Shown: positions 14,141 to 27,000, numbered from the stretch's first letter. The stretch is 64,000 bases of DNA from Aphelocoma coerulescens (GCF_041296385.1 NC_091015.1:93108004-93172003), one strand, 5' to 3'. Numbers and translations are program-made. Notes: generated by a model not told the origin, from the letters alone.

Positions 14141-16086
14141 ACAAAACTATGCAACATGAAATGGCTTTATTTTTACAGTTCTCAGAGAAAGTGTAGTATG
14201 GGATCTGAATTCATTAGCAGCTTCAGGAAATACTACAGACTCATTAAATTCTATGAAAAGTAATCTCAAACCAAAGATCTCATGACAGAGTTAAAAACTG
14301 ACCTTTATTCAGAGTGCAGAGGCACAAAGCAGGAGGATGAGGTGGGTGCAGAGAGACTTGAGACATAGATGGATATTTGGAGGACATTAGGAGGGAGGAA
14401 CAGTCTAAAGATATCTGCAGGAGGGAAAGGGTGGCAAAACCAGGGTGATAGAGAGGGAAAGCAGAGTGTAGCTGTGCAAGGATAGTACAGCCATATGGTC
14501 TGAATGACTGTGATTTTGCCCTTGAGGTGTCAGGTTGAGAAAGGTTAGTGGGCATGGATTCTGGTGAGGGCTGCAAAGGCCCCTCATCGGTACATTTTGC
14601 TTTCCTGCAGTCGTGTGAGGAAATTGTTTGATATCACTGCTGAAAGGGAGATATTCACAGAGGGACAGAGCAGGTGAGTCATGGGGAACAGCAGAGATCC
14701 CAGTGGGATGACCTTTGCAGGAGCAAGGAAAAAAAAATGAAGAAAGAGAATATGTCATCAATTTATCTGAGTTCAAGCTTTTGGCTATGTTTTATGTATA
14801 CCTTGTCTGCCACTTAATATATATTATGGTAACCATAGACAACTGTAGCTTTAGTTTATAATTTTAGGTGGAACAATAAAGATGTTTTGATGCAGCACAG
14901 AAACAGAAAGCAGTAAAGGTGTTTTCACATCTCTGACATTATTAGATTGGGGACATAGAATTGTTAATTTATGACTATAAATATTTGTTAGACCAGCAGT
15001 ATAAGAGAATGGGTTTACTTGTCACTTAAAAAGTATTTCTTGTTGTCTTACAAAACCCAACAATGTAAACTCTACATGAGCAAAAGTTGGTGAGTTATTT
15101 TCAATAAATAGCTGTCAGCAGGTTTTGAAATGATGAAATATGGTCAAGTTGTAGCTGACAGAATATACACATAGATGTTCTTGGACAAGTGATATTTGTG
15201 AAAAATAAATTGTGAGAATTGTAATTAGTAGTGAAATTATGGTATCTTTGTCACAGTGGAAAGAATCAACCAGCATCCAGAGTGTCAGTGCAAACATGCC
15301 TTCTGTTGTAATTGAATCTGTTGTGTCTTCAAAGTATTTGTGAAATGTACACTTCTCTCACCACTGTTAAAATACTAAAAATAGTAAAGGGAGATACCAT
15401 TTCAGATCAGTTATGACAATCTACTGCTGTAATTCCTGTTTCAATATATAAGCAAATATTAAAATGTTATGTTCTTACATATTTCATGAAAAATGCATGA
15501 CTTTGACTGATACATATTTATTCTTACTAAGAGTGAATTTAAATGCTACTTAGCCTGCACTTGTTGGTGCTGTTGTCTTTACTGAAAGTTCAAATATGGG
15601 AAACAAAATGCAAATCCCTTAACATTTAAGTGAAAAAGTGGCCATCATTTCTATTTGGGATCACAGATTTGTCAAGATTAACACCTTGATAAAAGAATAA
15701 TATATAAGTCTGTCTTTATTGGGAGCTGAATTTTCCATGTCCTCCCTCATTTTCTTTAGAAATTTCAGTAGCCATGGAGGCTGCTGCAGTTTCCATTAGC
15801 CCATTTGTTTCAGCTGGACAATAAAGATTTCTTATTGAATGTGTTACAGCTACTTGATGGAAACATTCCAGTCTAGATGAGACTGGTCTGACCCTTCCAG
15901 TCAGAAGAAGACTTGAGACCATTCTCAGACAAGAGAATGGTCTGACAGCCTCTAATGTTTAGAGACTGCCGTATTTAAAACCACATTTCATGAAATGGTA
16001 CTATATGGTGTATGCTTCAAAAAACTGTTTTCAGATGGATATTTGAGTTTAATTGATCCAGTTTTGCTACCCTGGACTATTACAGT

Positions 16087-16310
16087 ATCATAGAATCATA
16101 GAATTGTTTCATTGGAGGGAACATAAAGATCATCTAGTTTGAATCTCCCTGCCAAGGGCAAGGACAACTCCCACTAGACCAGGTTGCTCAGAGCCCCATC
16201 CAGCCTGGCCTTGAACACTTCCAGGGCTGGGGTATCCACAGTTTCTCAGGGGAAACCTGTTCCAGTGTCTCATCATCCTCATAGAGAATTTCTTCTTCAC
16301 TTCTTACTTA
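16087..16310 (-). mobile_element. CR1 LINE, 3' end (5'-truncated)
   Basis: It starts on the + strand with ATCATAGAATCATAGAA, the complement of the CR1 terminal 8-bp repeats. It runs through the complement of the 3' UTR, including CCAGCCTGGCCTTGAACACT (about 16200), and fades near 16310. It is antisense to SEMA5A and lies about 400 bases upstream of the TSR1 exon. Confidence 0.87.
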
Positions 16311-16713
16311 TCTTCTGCTGGCTCCTCCTTTTGATCTTGGGGTTTACAGTCAGTATCTAGGTTCCATTTTCACAGGAAAATTTTAGGAAGTAGGGAATAC
16401 TGTCATCAGAAGACAATGGAAAAGTAGGCAAGCATGGTTGTGAAAAGTAACAGTTAGCTGTGATTACTGTTATTGTTATGGTGGTGGCATCCAGTGGCTC
16501 AGATTGGTTAGAAGTTGTGGAAACTATGCAGCTACAGGAGTAAAGGGGAGATCACTGTCTGGAAGACATCTCTCTGCAGAAATATGTGTATCTAAAGTGG
16601 GGGCTTTTATTGTTGGTGGCTGAAGGCTAAACCTTCATGCACAGCAGAATAAAGAGGTTGTGTGAAGGAACTGTCAAGCCTCAGGTAAGCTCTTCTGTTG
16701 TGCTTGTTTCTAG

Positions 16714-16895
16714 ATGAGGAACCTGACAGTGGATGGACATTTTGGAACATGGTCACAGTGGAAACCTTGCACCCACACTGACGGTGCCAGTGTTGGCTCC
16801 TGCCTCTGCAGGACACGTGTGTGTGACAATCCTGCTCCTCAGTGTGGAGGATGGCTGTGTGAAGGACCAACCATGGAGATTGCCAACTGTTCCAG
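16714..16895 (+). CDS. SEMA5A: SEMA5A exon B: thrombospondin repeat 1
   Basis: Internal exon of 182 bases: 60 codons plus AG of a split arginine codon. The acceptor is a pyrimidine tract ending TTTCTAG; the donor is TCCAG|GTATGC. The peptide starts MRNLTVDGHFG and carries the TSR tryptophan pair (W13 and W16, WSQW, a C-mannosylation-type motif). There are seven cysteines (19, 30, 32, 37, 44, 49, 59), one more than the usual six of a TSR. Sequons NLT (residue 3) and NCS (residue 58) could be N-glycosylated. The first residue is Met where I recall Thr in human; this ATG is an internal codon, not a translation start, since the frame joins exactly to exon A. TSRs of SEMA5A bind heparan and chondroitin sulfate chains, which sets whether the cue attracts or repels axons (literature knowledge, not visible here). 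Confidence 0.94.
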
Positions 16896-18997
16896 GTATG
16901 CAAGACAATTTCAGGTTCTATCATTTGGGGTTTAAAAGTTTTTAACATAATCAGAATAAAACCTACCCTTTGAAATCTCACCTGAAATCTACTGATCCTG
17001 TTCTGTGCATGAAAGGCCAAATGGGACATTAGAAAGTTTCTCTCAGACTTTGTAGCAGAGAGAGTGAGTCAGAGAGCAAAGAGTCATTTCAAATGCTGTA
17101 TGCCAAATAATGTTGAACTCAGCTAATTTTAACAAAAGCTCTGAAAGAAAAAAAAAAAATCAGTGTTAGATAATATCCAAAGTATGATACTTTTTCTCAG
17201 TTCTGCAATTCATACAGCTTTCTTTTCTGGAAGTTAGAATGGCTTACTTTTTTGGAGGTCTCATATTACCATTGTTGTCCCCCATTCTGCCCTGGAAAAA
17301 TGTTTTCATTGTATCTTTCAGTTGTAGCATGATAGCAAGTTCTATTATCAGTCTGTATGGGACTCTTTAGCTACTCTTTTGTCTTCTTCAGGCACTTAAC
17401 CAGTCCCAGAGAAAATCAGTGAGAGCAGATCATTTCAGAGAGACTCAGAACATTACATATTTGGAACTGCCTCAGAAGTTCATGTTTAAAATATTATACA
17501 CATACATTATACATACTTTAATTGCAAGATGAAACATATACTGGTGCATTCTGCTTATTTTCTGCTTTTTGTCTTTTTTTTAAACACCACAATCACATCA
17601 TGATAGTGACTAAAACTGATTACATTTCTGCACAAGGTAACTGCAATCTCTGTAAGTGAAAATAGTAAATTTTAGGAAAATTATTAAAAATATAGCAATA
17701 TATTTTATAACATCAGGTCAGGAGAATATAGAAAAGATAAGTGTGCTGTTAGTTACTGAACAATCAACCAACAGCTGGCAGGTTTAGAAGGGAATTTGGA
17801 ACGTCATTTGGGACTGGATTCACATTCTACCTTCGGCATTACTACACTACTGTTTTACATCTTCTGTTAACACTGCTAAAATTAGTGAGGCACTATTTTA
17901 ACTTTTGCTTTTATGACGAAACATCAAAAGCTCATTATAGTTTAGTTTTATTTTTCTTTATTTCTGTTTGTGTTCTACCAGTACAAAAACTGCAAGCTCA
18001 CCATTTAAAGGTTTTGATAACAGCTGAAATGCATATTGTTTTTTGACTAGGACAGGATATGAAATATCTAGGTCGATAAATTTTTTTCTAGGGTATATTA
18101 GGGAGGGATAGGAGTGTCCTTTCTGGAAGTTCACAAATGCAAGGTACAGCGTGTAAACTCTGTTAGCTTTTCTGTTACATTACAAGCAAGGTATTGACAT
18201 CTTATCAGAATAACCTGTTGAAATTGAGAACTAATGCCTTTTAACACTTACTTTAGTGTCATAGAGTCATTTGGGCTGGACATGAGCTTGAGTTCAACCA
18301 TTAATAAGCACTAAACTATGTCCCCAAGCACCACATTTGCAAGTCTTTTGATACCTCCAGGGATGGTGACTCCACCACTTCCCTGGACAGCCTGCTCCAA
18401 TGCTTAACAACACTTTTGGTGAAGGAATTTTTCCTAATAGGCAATCTAAATCTCTCCTGCCTCCAACATGAGGCCATTTCCTCTCATCCTGTCACTTGCT
18501 AAAACCCCGGGAGAAGAAACCAACCCCCCACCTCATTACAATCTCCTTTCAGGTAGTTGTAGAGAGCAATACAGTGTCCTCTGAGTCTCCTTTTCCTCCA
18601 GGCTTTAATCACTTTCGTTTTAGATGAGGTAGCAAAGTTTGACATTTTAATCTCCCTGAAAACAATATGTAATTAAAAGTTAGCTTCAGAACATTGATAC
18701 AGGAGTCTGTATATGTAGTTTACCCAGAACAAAGTGACCAAAAGCAACTAAATATCTTCATATCTTTGTAATTCTTGTGTAAGGTGGTAATTTTAGCAGT
18801 TGCTGATTACAAAGCATGGAACATGGAATATCAGAGCACCTTTATTTTGGTTCAGTATTCTAGAAGAAATGGAACACGATGCAGTATTAATGACTTCTAC
18901 AGAAGTATTAATAGGACAGATTCTGCTGTCAGTCACACCTAATCAGCCATTCGCTATGTATAACAGATGACAGAGCCTGAGCTTTTTATTCTACCAG
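16896..18997 (+). other. SEMA5A: SEMA5A intron between TSR1 and TSR2 exons (phase 2)
   Basis: The shortest complete intron in the window, 2.1 kb. Its only recognised content is a minus-strand CR1 3' fragment (18259-18610) and short A runs near 17150. Confidence 0.88.
18259..18610 (-). mobile_element. CR1 LINE, 3' end (5'-truncated)
   Basis: It begins TCATAGAGTCATTTGGGCTG and continues with TACCTCCAGGGATGGTGACTC and AATTTTTCCTAATAGGC on the + strand. These are the complement of the CR1 3' region. The sequence shares its internal words with the copy at 27065-27345, so the two probably belong to the same or a close subfamily. It ends about 390 bases before the TSR2 exon. Confidence 0.86.
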
Positions 18998-19141
18998 AAA
19001 TGGAGGCTGGACACCATGGACTTCTTGGTCACCTTGTAGTACCACTTGTGGAATAGGCTTTCAAGTTCGTCAGCGTTCCTGCAGCAATCCAACCCCTCGA
19101 CATGGAGGACGCGTCTGTGTGGGACAGAATCGTGAGGAGAG
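18998..19141 (+). CDS. SEMA5A: SEMA5A exon C: most of thrombospondin repeat 2
   Basis: Internal exon of 144 bases. Its first base completes an AG|A arginine codon from exon B, then come 47 codons ([10 protein letters not shown]...) and a final AG completed by exon D. The acceptor is TATTCTACCAG; the donor is GAGAG|GTGAGT. It holds a textbook TSR core: WTPWTSW (C-mannosylation-type tryptophans) followed by CSTTCGIG, which fits the C-x(2,3)-S/T-C-x2-G pattern for O-fucose on TSRs. Later come the basic strand FQVRQRSC, then PRHGG and VCVG. Cysteines are at 13, 17, 28 and 40; the last two of the six lie in exon D (YC and LLC). Both flanking introns are phase 2 and the length is a multiple of three, so loss of this exon would keep the frame. 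Confidence 0.95.
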
Positions 19142-22100
19142 GTGAGTTATCTTTTTACTATTGTCTGTTTTAATTTCCTCTGAGCAGTTGTATTCCACAG
19201 GACATTTCCTCCTTTATTTGCCTTGGTTTCCCATTCCCTTTCCTTTCACTCTCTCTTTACCTTCACTGCTGTACAGTACAGTATTCCCATTAACAAGGCT
19301 GTGGGTCTGCAGAAGATCTTTCATCTTTCGCTTAGCTTCATCCCTCCTGAGCCACCTGAGAGCTCCTGGAAGTGCCAGAGAATTGTGCTGAAGCAATGTG
19401 CTGCTGTCCCTTGAGACCCTGAAAATTGATTCTCCTTGAAAATTGATTGCATTGTGTTTGAATTGTAACTCACCCAGCCTCAAGACCTGGAATTCAGAGC
19501 AAAATATAATAAGCTCACAGCACTATGTTACTGATGCTGTGAGTTCATTTTTTCTCTTGTAAATGAATTAAGCATTTCTATATCATGGAAGGAAGTTTCA
19601 AGGGCTTTGTTTTCTATTCGGTAAGTAGGATACACCTTGAACTCAGATATCTTTAGTAAGGTTTCAAGCTTGGTGGGTTATTTTAATTGTTTATATATGT
19701 TTTTTAACCCCTGAGCAGATCAAGTTAGCTCAGATTTTGAATTCACCATGTACTGCTTTGGCACCAGACTAAGTATTTTGTCACTAGCTCAGAATGTCAA
19801 GTTCAGGCCTTTCATTCCATTTTACATGCACCCTAATTACATCTCTAATTTTCATGGACCCTACATGGACCTCTAATTTTCTTTGTTCACAGTTTTAACA
19901 GGAATTAAATATATTTTTAAATCATGCTAAAATATATCCAGATAAACTGCAACTCTTGTATGCATCATGTTGTCTCCAGAGGCACACCAGAAAGCTAGAT
20001 AGCAGAAGACTTGCATTGGTGTGAGAATTTGGAATCCTGTAGCCATCCATTCCAAGAGATGTATGCAAATACGTTTCCTCCCAATATGCACTCACAGCTT
20101 ACTTCAGTGTTTCTGTATGGATGATGTAGTATCCTATATTGCTGTTGGATGTAAACTAAATTCAGTAACCTTTACGAAGAGTTTCAGTGAGGCATTTAAT
20201 TAAACACCAACTCTGGCATTTCTTCAGATTAGATTCATTGAAGCAAGGTTGCATCACACATTTATGTATTAATGGATCATCAGGGACCTGGTCTTTCTAA
20301 CTCTGAAATGTAAAGGATCAGTATCACAGAACATGTGAACATTTCTTGCTGTTTCAAGGTCATGAATATTTACAGTTTCATTGCAGAAGAGAGGATTTTG
20401 TTATTTTGTAAATTGCTTTCTGAAAATAGGTTGCCCAACCAAAAAGCCATCACCACCAAACATAAATCGTATCTGCTGTTATTTAGCTCTGTCCCAGCCT
20501 GAATAACAGTTATTGATTTTCCTGAACTGAGAGGTCAGCCCAGGGCAGGACACAACAAGACTAAATATAGAAAATAAATAATTTAGTTTTGAGAGACTTT
20601 TGGGTGATGGACTATAGATGGTAATAGTAATTGTTCATTTTCATTTAACATGGAATAAAATTCTGATAAGAAGTTTCACAGAAATAAAGAAAACCATGAG
20701 AAATACTTTCTGAATTATAGGAGCATTAGACAATGGGTGCACTGTACAAGCAATTACAAATTGGAAATTGACTTATGATGAGTTGAAATAATAGCAGCCC
20801 AGCAGGATTGAATTTTGGTATGCAACAGTTCTGAAGGAACAATAAGCTTATGTTGCTTTGCTTTTGTAGCCTGCAGGTTATTTGTCCTTTGCTGTCTTCA
20901 TCCAGTTCAGCAGCAATCTGGGATGAATGTGCCTGTGAGTTTACTGGAGGATGCCTTTTTCTCTCAGAGTTCTTCTGTCACTGTTTCCTGTCTCTTTGAA
21001 AGACCCTTCACTCCCAATAGCCCTGGACCTTTCTCACTCACAGCTTGCTCACAGCTGACCTTCCTGCCTCTACCCTGGTTTTGTTTGTTATCCATGTTAT
21101 GTCCTGATACTTTTAATTATCTTTTTAAGTACTTCAATTTTTTTTTCCAGAGGGTGCGGTAAGTTAGGAAATTTTGTCAAATAATTCTTAAAGCAGCTAG
21201 AGGAATGAGGCATCAGTTATTTGCCAGGATTTTTGTCAATGTTAAGCCAAGTACTTGGATAAATCTTTTCAGAGCTGTAAAAAGCAGAAAGTCCTGGGAC
21301 ATTTGCCAGCCAGGGCCCATCCCATCACCCGCAGCAGGGGAGCAGGGTAAGCCTGGAGATTGTGACCAGATCCAACCAAGAGTTTAGATCCTAGGTGGCA
21401 TCATGGCAATGAGAGAAGTCTGAAGTGCAGGTGAGAAGATAAACCACGGGTCAGGGTTAGGATCAGGTTAAATAGAGCTTTTTGGCCCATTGTGATGGGT
21501 GGAGGTGAAGATGGTTGGGACCATTAGAGTTTTATGAGCGTCCTCATGGCTCTGCCAGCCTGTAGAGAGTTTTGAGCTTTGAGGGCAATGGAGTACCAGC
21601 ATTTAGAGTAGTCTTATTCCACTGTTTCACTCTCATTGAGTTACATCTGCACCAGATGAAAACAGTTTCTTTGAGCCCAGTATAATTAGGCAGGCTGAAC
21701 AAATATTACTTGTGCAGTAACTCCTGAGAAACATTTACTGGTTTCATATCCAAAGTGCCAATAAGCAACTTCTCAGATTTTCTCATTTAAATCAACCAAT
21801 GTTTATAAATAGCCTAACAGTTTACTTTTTTAATGACCCAGCTCATATGCAAAATTAATACATGTTTAGTATTAGCAAAAATTTTAATTAGTCGGTTTAC
21901 ACATTGTGTGCATTTGTCTTTGTAAACGTGCATACTCTAATCACCTGCACATGTTCAGGGGTATAAATACAGGATTCAGTTTCCACAGTCGTCTACGTGC
22001 CAAACTTTGAAACAGCTTTTCAACAAACAGTGATTTCAGTAGAAATCCAGTACATAACTCCATAGAAAGCAAACACAGAAAAGGCAGCGTATATCTGAGG

Positions 22101-25100
22101 TAAATTTACCTCCAGATGTGAATGCACATTCAGCTTGAGAGTATTTGTTCATATGTTAAGAGCTAAATGTTTGTCTAAGATATATTTGTTTTACCTCATG
22201 AAAGCCATGATCCTATTATGGCTAATGTATCAGGCAGCTCTGTGCTTGCTGGCCATTCCCTTGAAATCAATGGCAATATTTGCCAATTTAAAGCATTGAA
22301 GGTAGGTTAAACTGTTTCATGCTCTACTTCTAGAGGGCTGTGTGGGAAGGGGTCGAAAGCAGTTGAGAGACAGCAGCAAATACTCGTATTATAAAGCAAA
22401 TTCCTCTTGTAGAAGTATGTCAGAAGTGCAGCTGATGTGCATTTAGACAGAAGATGGAGAGGGAGTAAAAATAACATTGTAACAAAACTAATCATAAAAT
22501 AATTTTGTAGTTAAGACTCCAGATGGAAGACATCCTGATGAATTCCTTAGGGGCTTAATATCACTGATTTCTCCTGTATAAGAAATATTCACTGAAGCTG
22601 CTGGAAATTGTCTAGATCTTAGTTTATAGAATCTGTAGTATCCTGTCTTGACATTATCATGGAGTGAGAATGTTTGTCCTTTCTGTGGAAGATGCTGTAG
22701 ATATGGCCTCATTAAGTCCACTGGTCACCCTCCTATCTGTGCAGAAATGAGGGACATTAAAATGAGAATTCCTTGCTTTCAGTGGATGTACTTATCTTTT
22801 ATTACACAGGAAAGAATAGAAAGAAAAAAAACCACAGCAATTAGAAAAGTAAACTGGCTGCAGACGAAGAGTAGATGTTTGAAAGCCCTGGATATTTTGG
22901 GGTGTATAAAACTATTAGAAGCAGTACATATTGTCACATTATTTTGTACACAGTTCTCAGCAAACATGCAGCTTTTAGGCTTGTTTCCATGAGAAAGAAG
23001 AACTGCTGAGAGTCAAGAGCCTGCTCTGTGTAGCACTGCTTGTTTCTGAGCAGCATGAACAAGCCCAGTCCACTTCAGCAGGGCAGATTAAACACCACAA
23101 GGCTTTTGGCTTGCTTGCGCTCCCATGGATGTCTTGTCTGCTGGGACGTGTCTGTTCCCATCCTCCTTGCTTTCTCTGCTGCCTCCTCTTCCACAGAAGC
23201 CCCTGGGACCACATGCCCCCTTCCACAGTCTCTTGGATGGGTATTTCTGTCAGTGTAACAATCTCAATCCAGTAGGGCATGTGCATGTTGTGTGCCTGCC
23301 TTCAATTAAAGGAATTCACATTCCCATCAGCCTCAGTATAGTCTGTGCATCCCAGTAAATCACCAGCTGGTAATCATGACTGCCCACCACAGAACAGTAT
23401 ATTGCATAGGAAGGGGCAGACAGGGATGAAGATTAGTTTGTTTTTCTTAAACACATGGTAGTATAATATAGTTCAAAATTAAGAAGTATTTGTTTAAATA
23501 ACATCTCTCTGTGGAGTAAAAAGGGCATATTTGTAACTGTCATGCAGTTAGCCTGTAGTACTCAGTGCTGGATGGCAGCACTGAAATAAATTGAATAAAT
23601 TGATGTCTTACTAAAGGTTGAGCTCTTTATAGAAACAAGAATAGTAACAACAGTGGTACTGAAATTGTAGGCATAAAATTTACTGTAGGCACTAATAGCT
23701 ATGGATACAGCGGGACAGAGGATATTCACCCTTCCCCCAGTATGACAATTCCTTTATTAGGGCATTTGAACTTGGGTTCGCTTCAAGGGAAATGTGAAGG
23801 GTCGCTGTACAAAACCCACATTTCTCTAGGTTGTTCTCCATTCTGACCTCACTGCAGTTAGGTTAGGGGAGAGGGCAGTGGTTTCACAGATTCAAGTTTC
23901 TTGCATTGCATGTTTTGTTGAATTACTGTAAAATGTTAGCCCTGTGGGTCCTGAGAACAAAATTAAGATGGGAAGAAAGAGCAAAAGGGAAAAAGGGTTG
24001 CTGAGTGGCTTGAAATGCAGCCAAGGACAGATATAATGAAACTTGGCTCAAAGCCCCATGCTGTAGCACAGTTCTCAAAGATCAATTGCAGGGATGTCTC
24101 TAGCTGTGAAAACGTACCTGATGTTTTCAGAGGCTGGCTGGCTGAAATGAAAATAAGATTCTACTTGATTGCTGTGTTGGGTTTTGGTTTGTTTTCCTTT
24201 TTTTTTTTTTGTTTTCCTGAAAAAAAAAAGGAAAAAATGGACAGTTCTGCTGTTGACTTTAAAAAAAAACCAGTTTCCTAAATTGAAGTTGTTTGCATAG
24301 GGATTTTAGGGCTTTTTTTCAGCTGCATCTTTAATTAGTGTTGGATAACAGAATTGCCAGCCCTTTGAAGTGCTTACTGAGAAGGGTCACTGTTATTAGG
24401 TTTCTTTTCTGTCTCCTGCTTAAGTGAGAGAAGGGGAGGTCAGGCACATAGATACTAAAAGAGCCACTGCACAGTGGCCTGACTGTTCTCGAAGTTGAGA
24501 TCTGTCATACCTAACTTCAGGTGTTCATGAGTGTGAATGTTTATGAGTGAGTCAGGTGTCTGAACTTCCACTGTGGTCTGTAAAAATTTAGTCAATACAG
24601 GCTGTGGAGAACAGTAATTTGTGTCCTTCTGCTGTATATTTCTTAATTTCCTCAAATCAATCATTTTAGTCTCCCCAGCTTGTATTGACAAAATTTCCAC
24701 TGGCAGTAATGGTCGCTTAGATGTCTGTCTCTCATGTAGCTTTTAAAGCCAATGAAAATCAATCTATACATCGAGGGGTGTATTTATATGACCTTGCTTT
24801 AGGGTAACATAAACCATATTTTTAACAGGGCTGTTTCTTCCCATGAGCTGTTGCTCAAGTTCAGATGACTACTTCATTTGTAGATAGCTACACTGTGCAT
24901 GCCTTTATTTTAAGGCAAGACAAGTTCCTTAGTTTTACTTTTGCTTGGCTGAATATTGGTAATTCTCAGCTTCATGGCAGACTTGCTTTAGCCTGTGTGT
25001 GTGTCCCAAATTAACTTAACTCCTCTTCATTAAGAGATGAAATTATGCAAAGTATGTACTAATCTCACCAAATAAAGGCTGATGTTACATCTATATTTTA

Positions 25101-26852
25101 TTGACTACACATTCTCAGCAAAGGATCAAAGAGAGAAACTGTCCCACACATTCTCATAAATGACTGCATGTGGTAAAGAATGTGTGCAGCTGGAGTTCTA
25201 GGGGAAGAATATCCAGGCACAGAATGTTCCTATGTATCTTTAATGATGGCATAATGTGAACTGTAATGTGTGTACCCAAATCATGCACTGAAGAATTCTG
25301 ACACCAGATTCATAAATATTGAGGGTTCAGGCATTTTTTCCTAAATTTCCAGAGGAAAGGTCAATACAAGCTGTGAATAATTTTCTTAAATATACAGAAG
25401 CAGAAAGCTAAATGTCACTTGCCTATAACTCCACTACCAATCTTTAAATTTGGATGGAGCTGCCCAGACCTAGGGACAAAGTTTGAATTTTAGGCTCCAG
25501 CATATGCAATAAATCTAGTTTTGTGTGTTACTTACACCACCACCATTACTTTCTTGCCGTCCACAGAGGTTCCAAATGTTCAAATTCCTTGATAATGAAG
25601 AATTGGAGCTCGCAGATACTGGGGTTTTCTGAAAACAAACAAAAAAATTGTTGTGGTTATTCTTGTTGAAAATGACAACTGTTCATACTGTCATTTCTCT
25701 TTTTGTAGAAAATGAATAACTGGAGTATTAAAGTCAGTTTTCTCTGTAGAAGAGTGACAAGAGATGAAAACTTGTTAGAAGGGCAAGAAGAAATTGGAAT
25801 TTGGATGAATGGTGTAAAAACTGAGGAAATACTGTAACAGATTGATTTGTTCATTCAGGACAGTCAGTATTGGAACAGGAGCTACCCAGATGCATCCATA
25901 AAATATTAGAGAATTTCTTTAGGGCTGTCTGTTTCCTGACTATGCTGCGTCTTTGCTTTATCTAACTAACAGCTTGGTCTCTTAGAGAGCCCCAGTCACA
26001 CTTGCTGATGGCACAAATCCTTTGGGCTTGTGTAGAGGTTCCTTAAAAAGCAGCATATGCTATGGCTCGAATTATTGTACGGCACACTCAAAAAATCAGG
26101 GATCTAAGGTTTCTACAAAAATTGAAAAAACTCAGCTGAAGCTGGGACCTTCGCACATGTCTGAATGTCTCATTACAATAATGACAACCCAGTAGTGTTT
26201 CCCTCAAGAACCAACTAAGCCTCTGAATTGGTTTTCAGCCTACGGGGAAACCCTTCAAAGATTATAGAAGCTAAAAACACTCTTCAAAAGATAAAGTAAT
26301 AACATTATTTTTAAAGTACAGTTCTTTGTGCCTAGAATCACTGCTTTAGCTTTTATTTTGCCCTAGAAGCAGAGACGCTGTGAAAAGCAAAAAGCAAGTG
26401 TAGCTATCTGAAGACAAGAGAGATGGATCCTAATCAATTCTTAGCTGGAGACTGATAAAAGACTGCCTGCATGAATGTTTGCCTTCGGTTTGGTTGACTG
26501 CCCCAGAGCGATAGCCACAACTGCTTTTAATAAAGTAGTTTTTAATCTTGGTTACGTGATCGCAGTACAATCACAGGGCTGCATTGCATGGATTGTATAA
26601 AGTCACTGAATAAAGCAAACCAATGCTCCACCCACAAAACTGCAATCTAAAAAAACCCCACTCAAATGTTTAGACACTCAGTGTAGCATGACAACTGTTA
26701 GTGCAGTGCTTAATGAGTAGGGAAAGACCCTTTATATAAAATACTTCCCTGCACAAACATCTATCTGATTTATGCAAATGAGGGAGGTTTTGGGGGAGGT
26801 CTTGTCTTGATAATAAATAGATTTCTTTACCTCCTTGTTTCTCTTCTCACAG
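19142..26852 (+). other. SEMA5A: SEMA5A intron between TSR2 and TSR3 exons (phase 2)
   Basis: 7.7 kb without any repeat family I can name. It contains a low-complexity T/A inverted repeat (24192-24235) and a stretch at about 21600-22000 rich in short transcription-factor-like words (see findings). Several open frames of 60-115 codons (for example 20815-21162) look like chance frames with no domain. Confidence 0.85.
24192..24235. repeat. Low-complexity T/A inverted repeat
   Basis: TTTTCC followed by thirteen T (24192-24210) faces ten A followed by GGAAAA (24220-24235), so a 16-bp stem is possible. It is most likely a simple-sequence coincidence between two homopolymer runs. Confidence 0.8.
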
Positions 26853-27000
26853 GTACTGCAATGAGCACTTGTTGTGCCCCCCTCATGTGTTTTGGACAGG
26901 CTGGGGGCCTTGGGAGCGCTGCACTGCTCAGTGTGGAGGAGGGATCCAGGCACGGCGCAGGACATGTGAAAACGGTCCTGACTGTCCTGGCTGCAGCGTG
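26853..27000 (+). CDS. SEMA5A: SEMA5A exon D: end of TSR2 and most of TSR3
   Basis: Internal exon of 148 bases: one base (G) completing AG|G, then 49 codons from YCNEHLLCPPHVFW to CPGCSV. The acceptor is CTCTTCTCACAG after a long pyrimidine tract; the donor is AGCGTG|GTAAGG, phase 0. Residues 1-8 supply the last two cysteines of TSR2. TSR3 then starts with WTGWGPWERC, giving three spaced tryptophans, followed by CTAQCGGG. No Ser or Thr precedes the second cysteine there, so the usual O-fucose motif is absent. The basic strand IQARRRTC and the cysteines of PDCPGC follow; the last two TSR3 cysteines are in exon E. A minus-strand CR1 copy begins only about 65 bases past this donor site. Confidence 0.95.

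Larger units (their letters stand above)
11471..16713 (+). other. SEMA5A: SEMA5A intron between PSI and TSR1 exons (phase 0)
   Basis: About 5.2 kb. It holds a T14 run (12134-12147), a G/T-rich low-complexity tract (14071-14140), a purine-rich stretch at about 14280-14720 and a CR1 3' end at 16087-16310, about 400 bases before exon B. No other coding signal stands out. Open frames on the minus strand across 14280-14776 show no recognisable domain. Confidence 0.85.

Noticed and set aside
14280..14776. Overlapping minus-strand frames of 98 and 123 codons
   Set aside because: They lie in a purine-rich stretch of the + strand that lacks stops by composition. Two frames are open at once and neither has a recognisable domain.
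16607..17029. 140-codon open frame on the minus strand across the TSR1 exon
   Set aside because: It is the antisense of exon B and its flanks; the + strand has a clear SEMA5A exon with splice sites, and the antisense peptide has no recognisable domain.
20815..21162. 115-codon + strand frame in the TSR2-TSR3 intron
   Set aside because: Cys, Phe, Leu and Ser rich translation without domain or splice context; SEMA5A reads continuously from exon C to exon D without it.
21961..21975. GGGTATAAATAC as a promoter TATA box
   Set aside because: A lone TATA-like word in AT-rich intron with no downstream gene or GC-rich initiator context.
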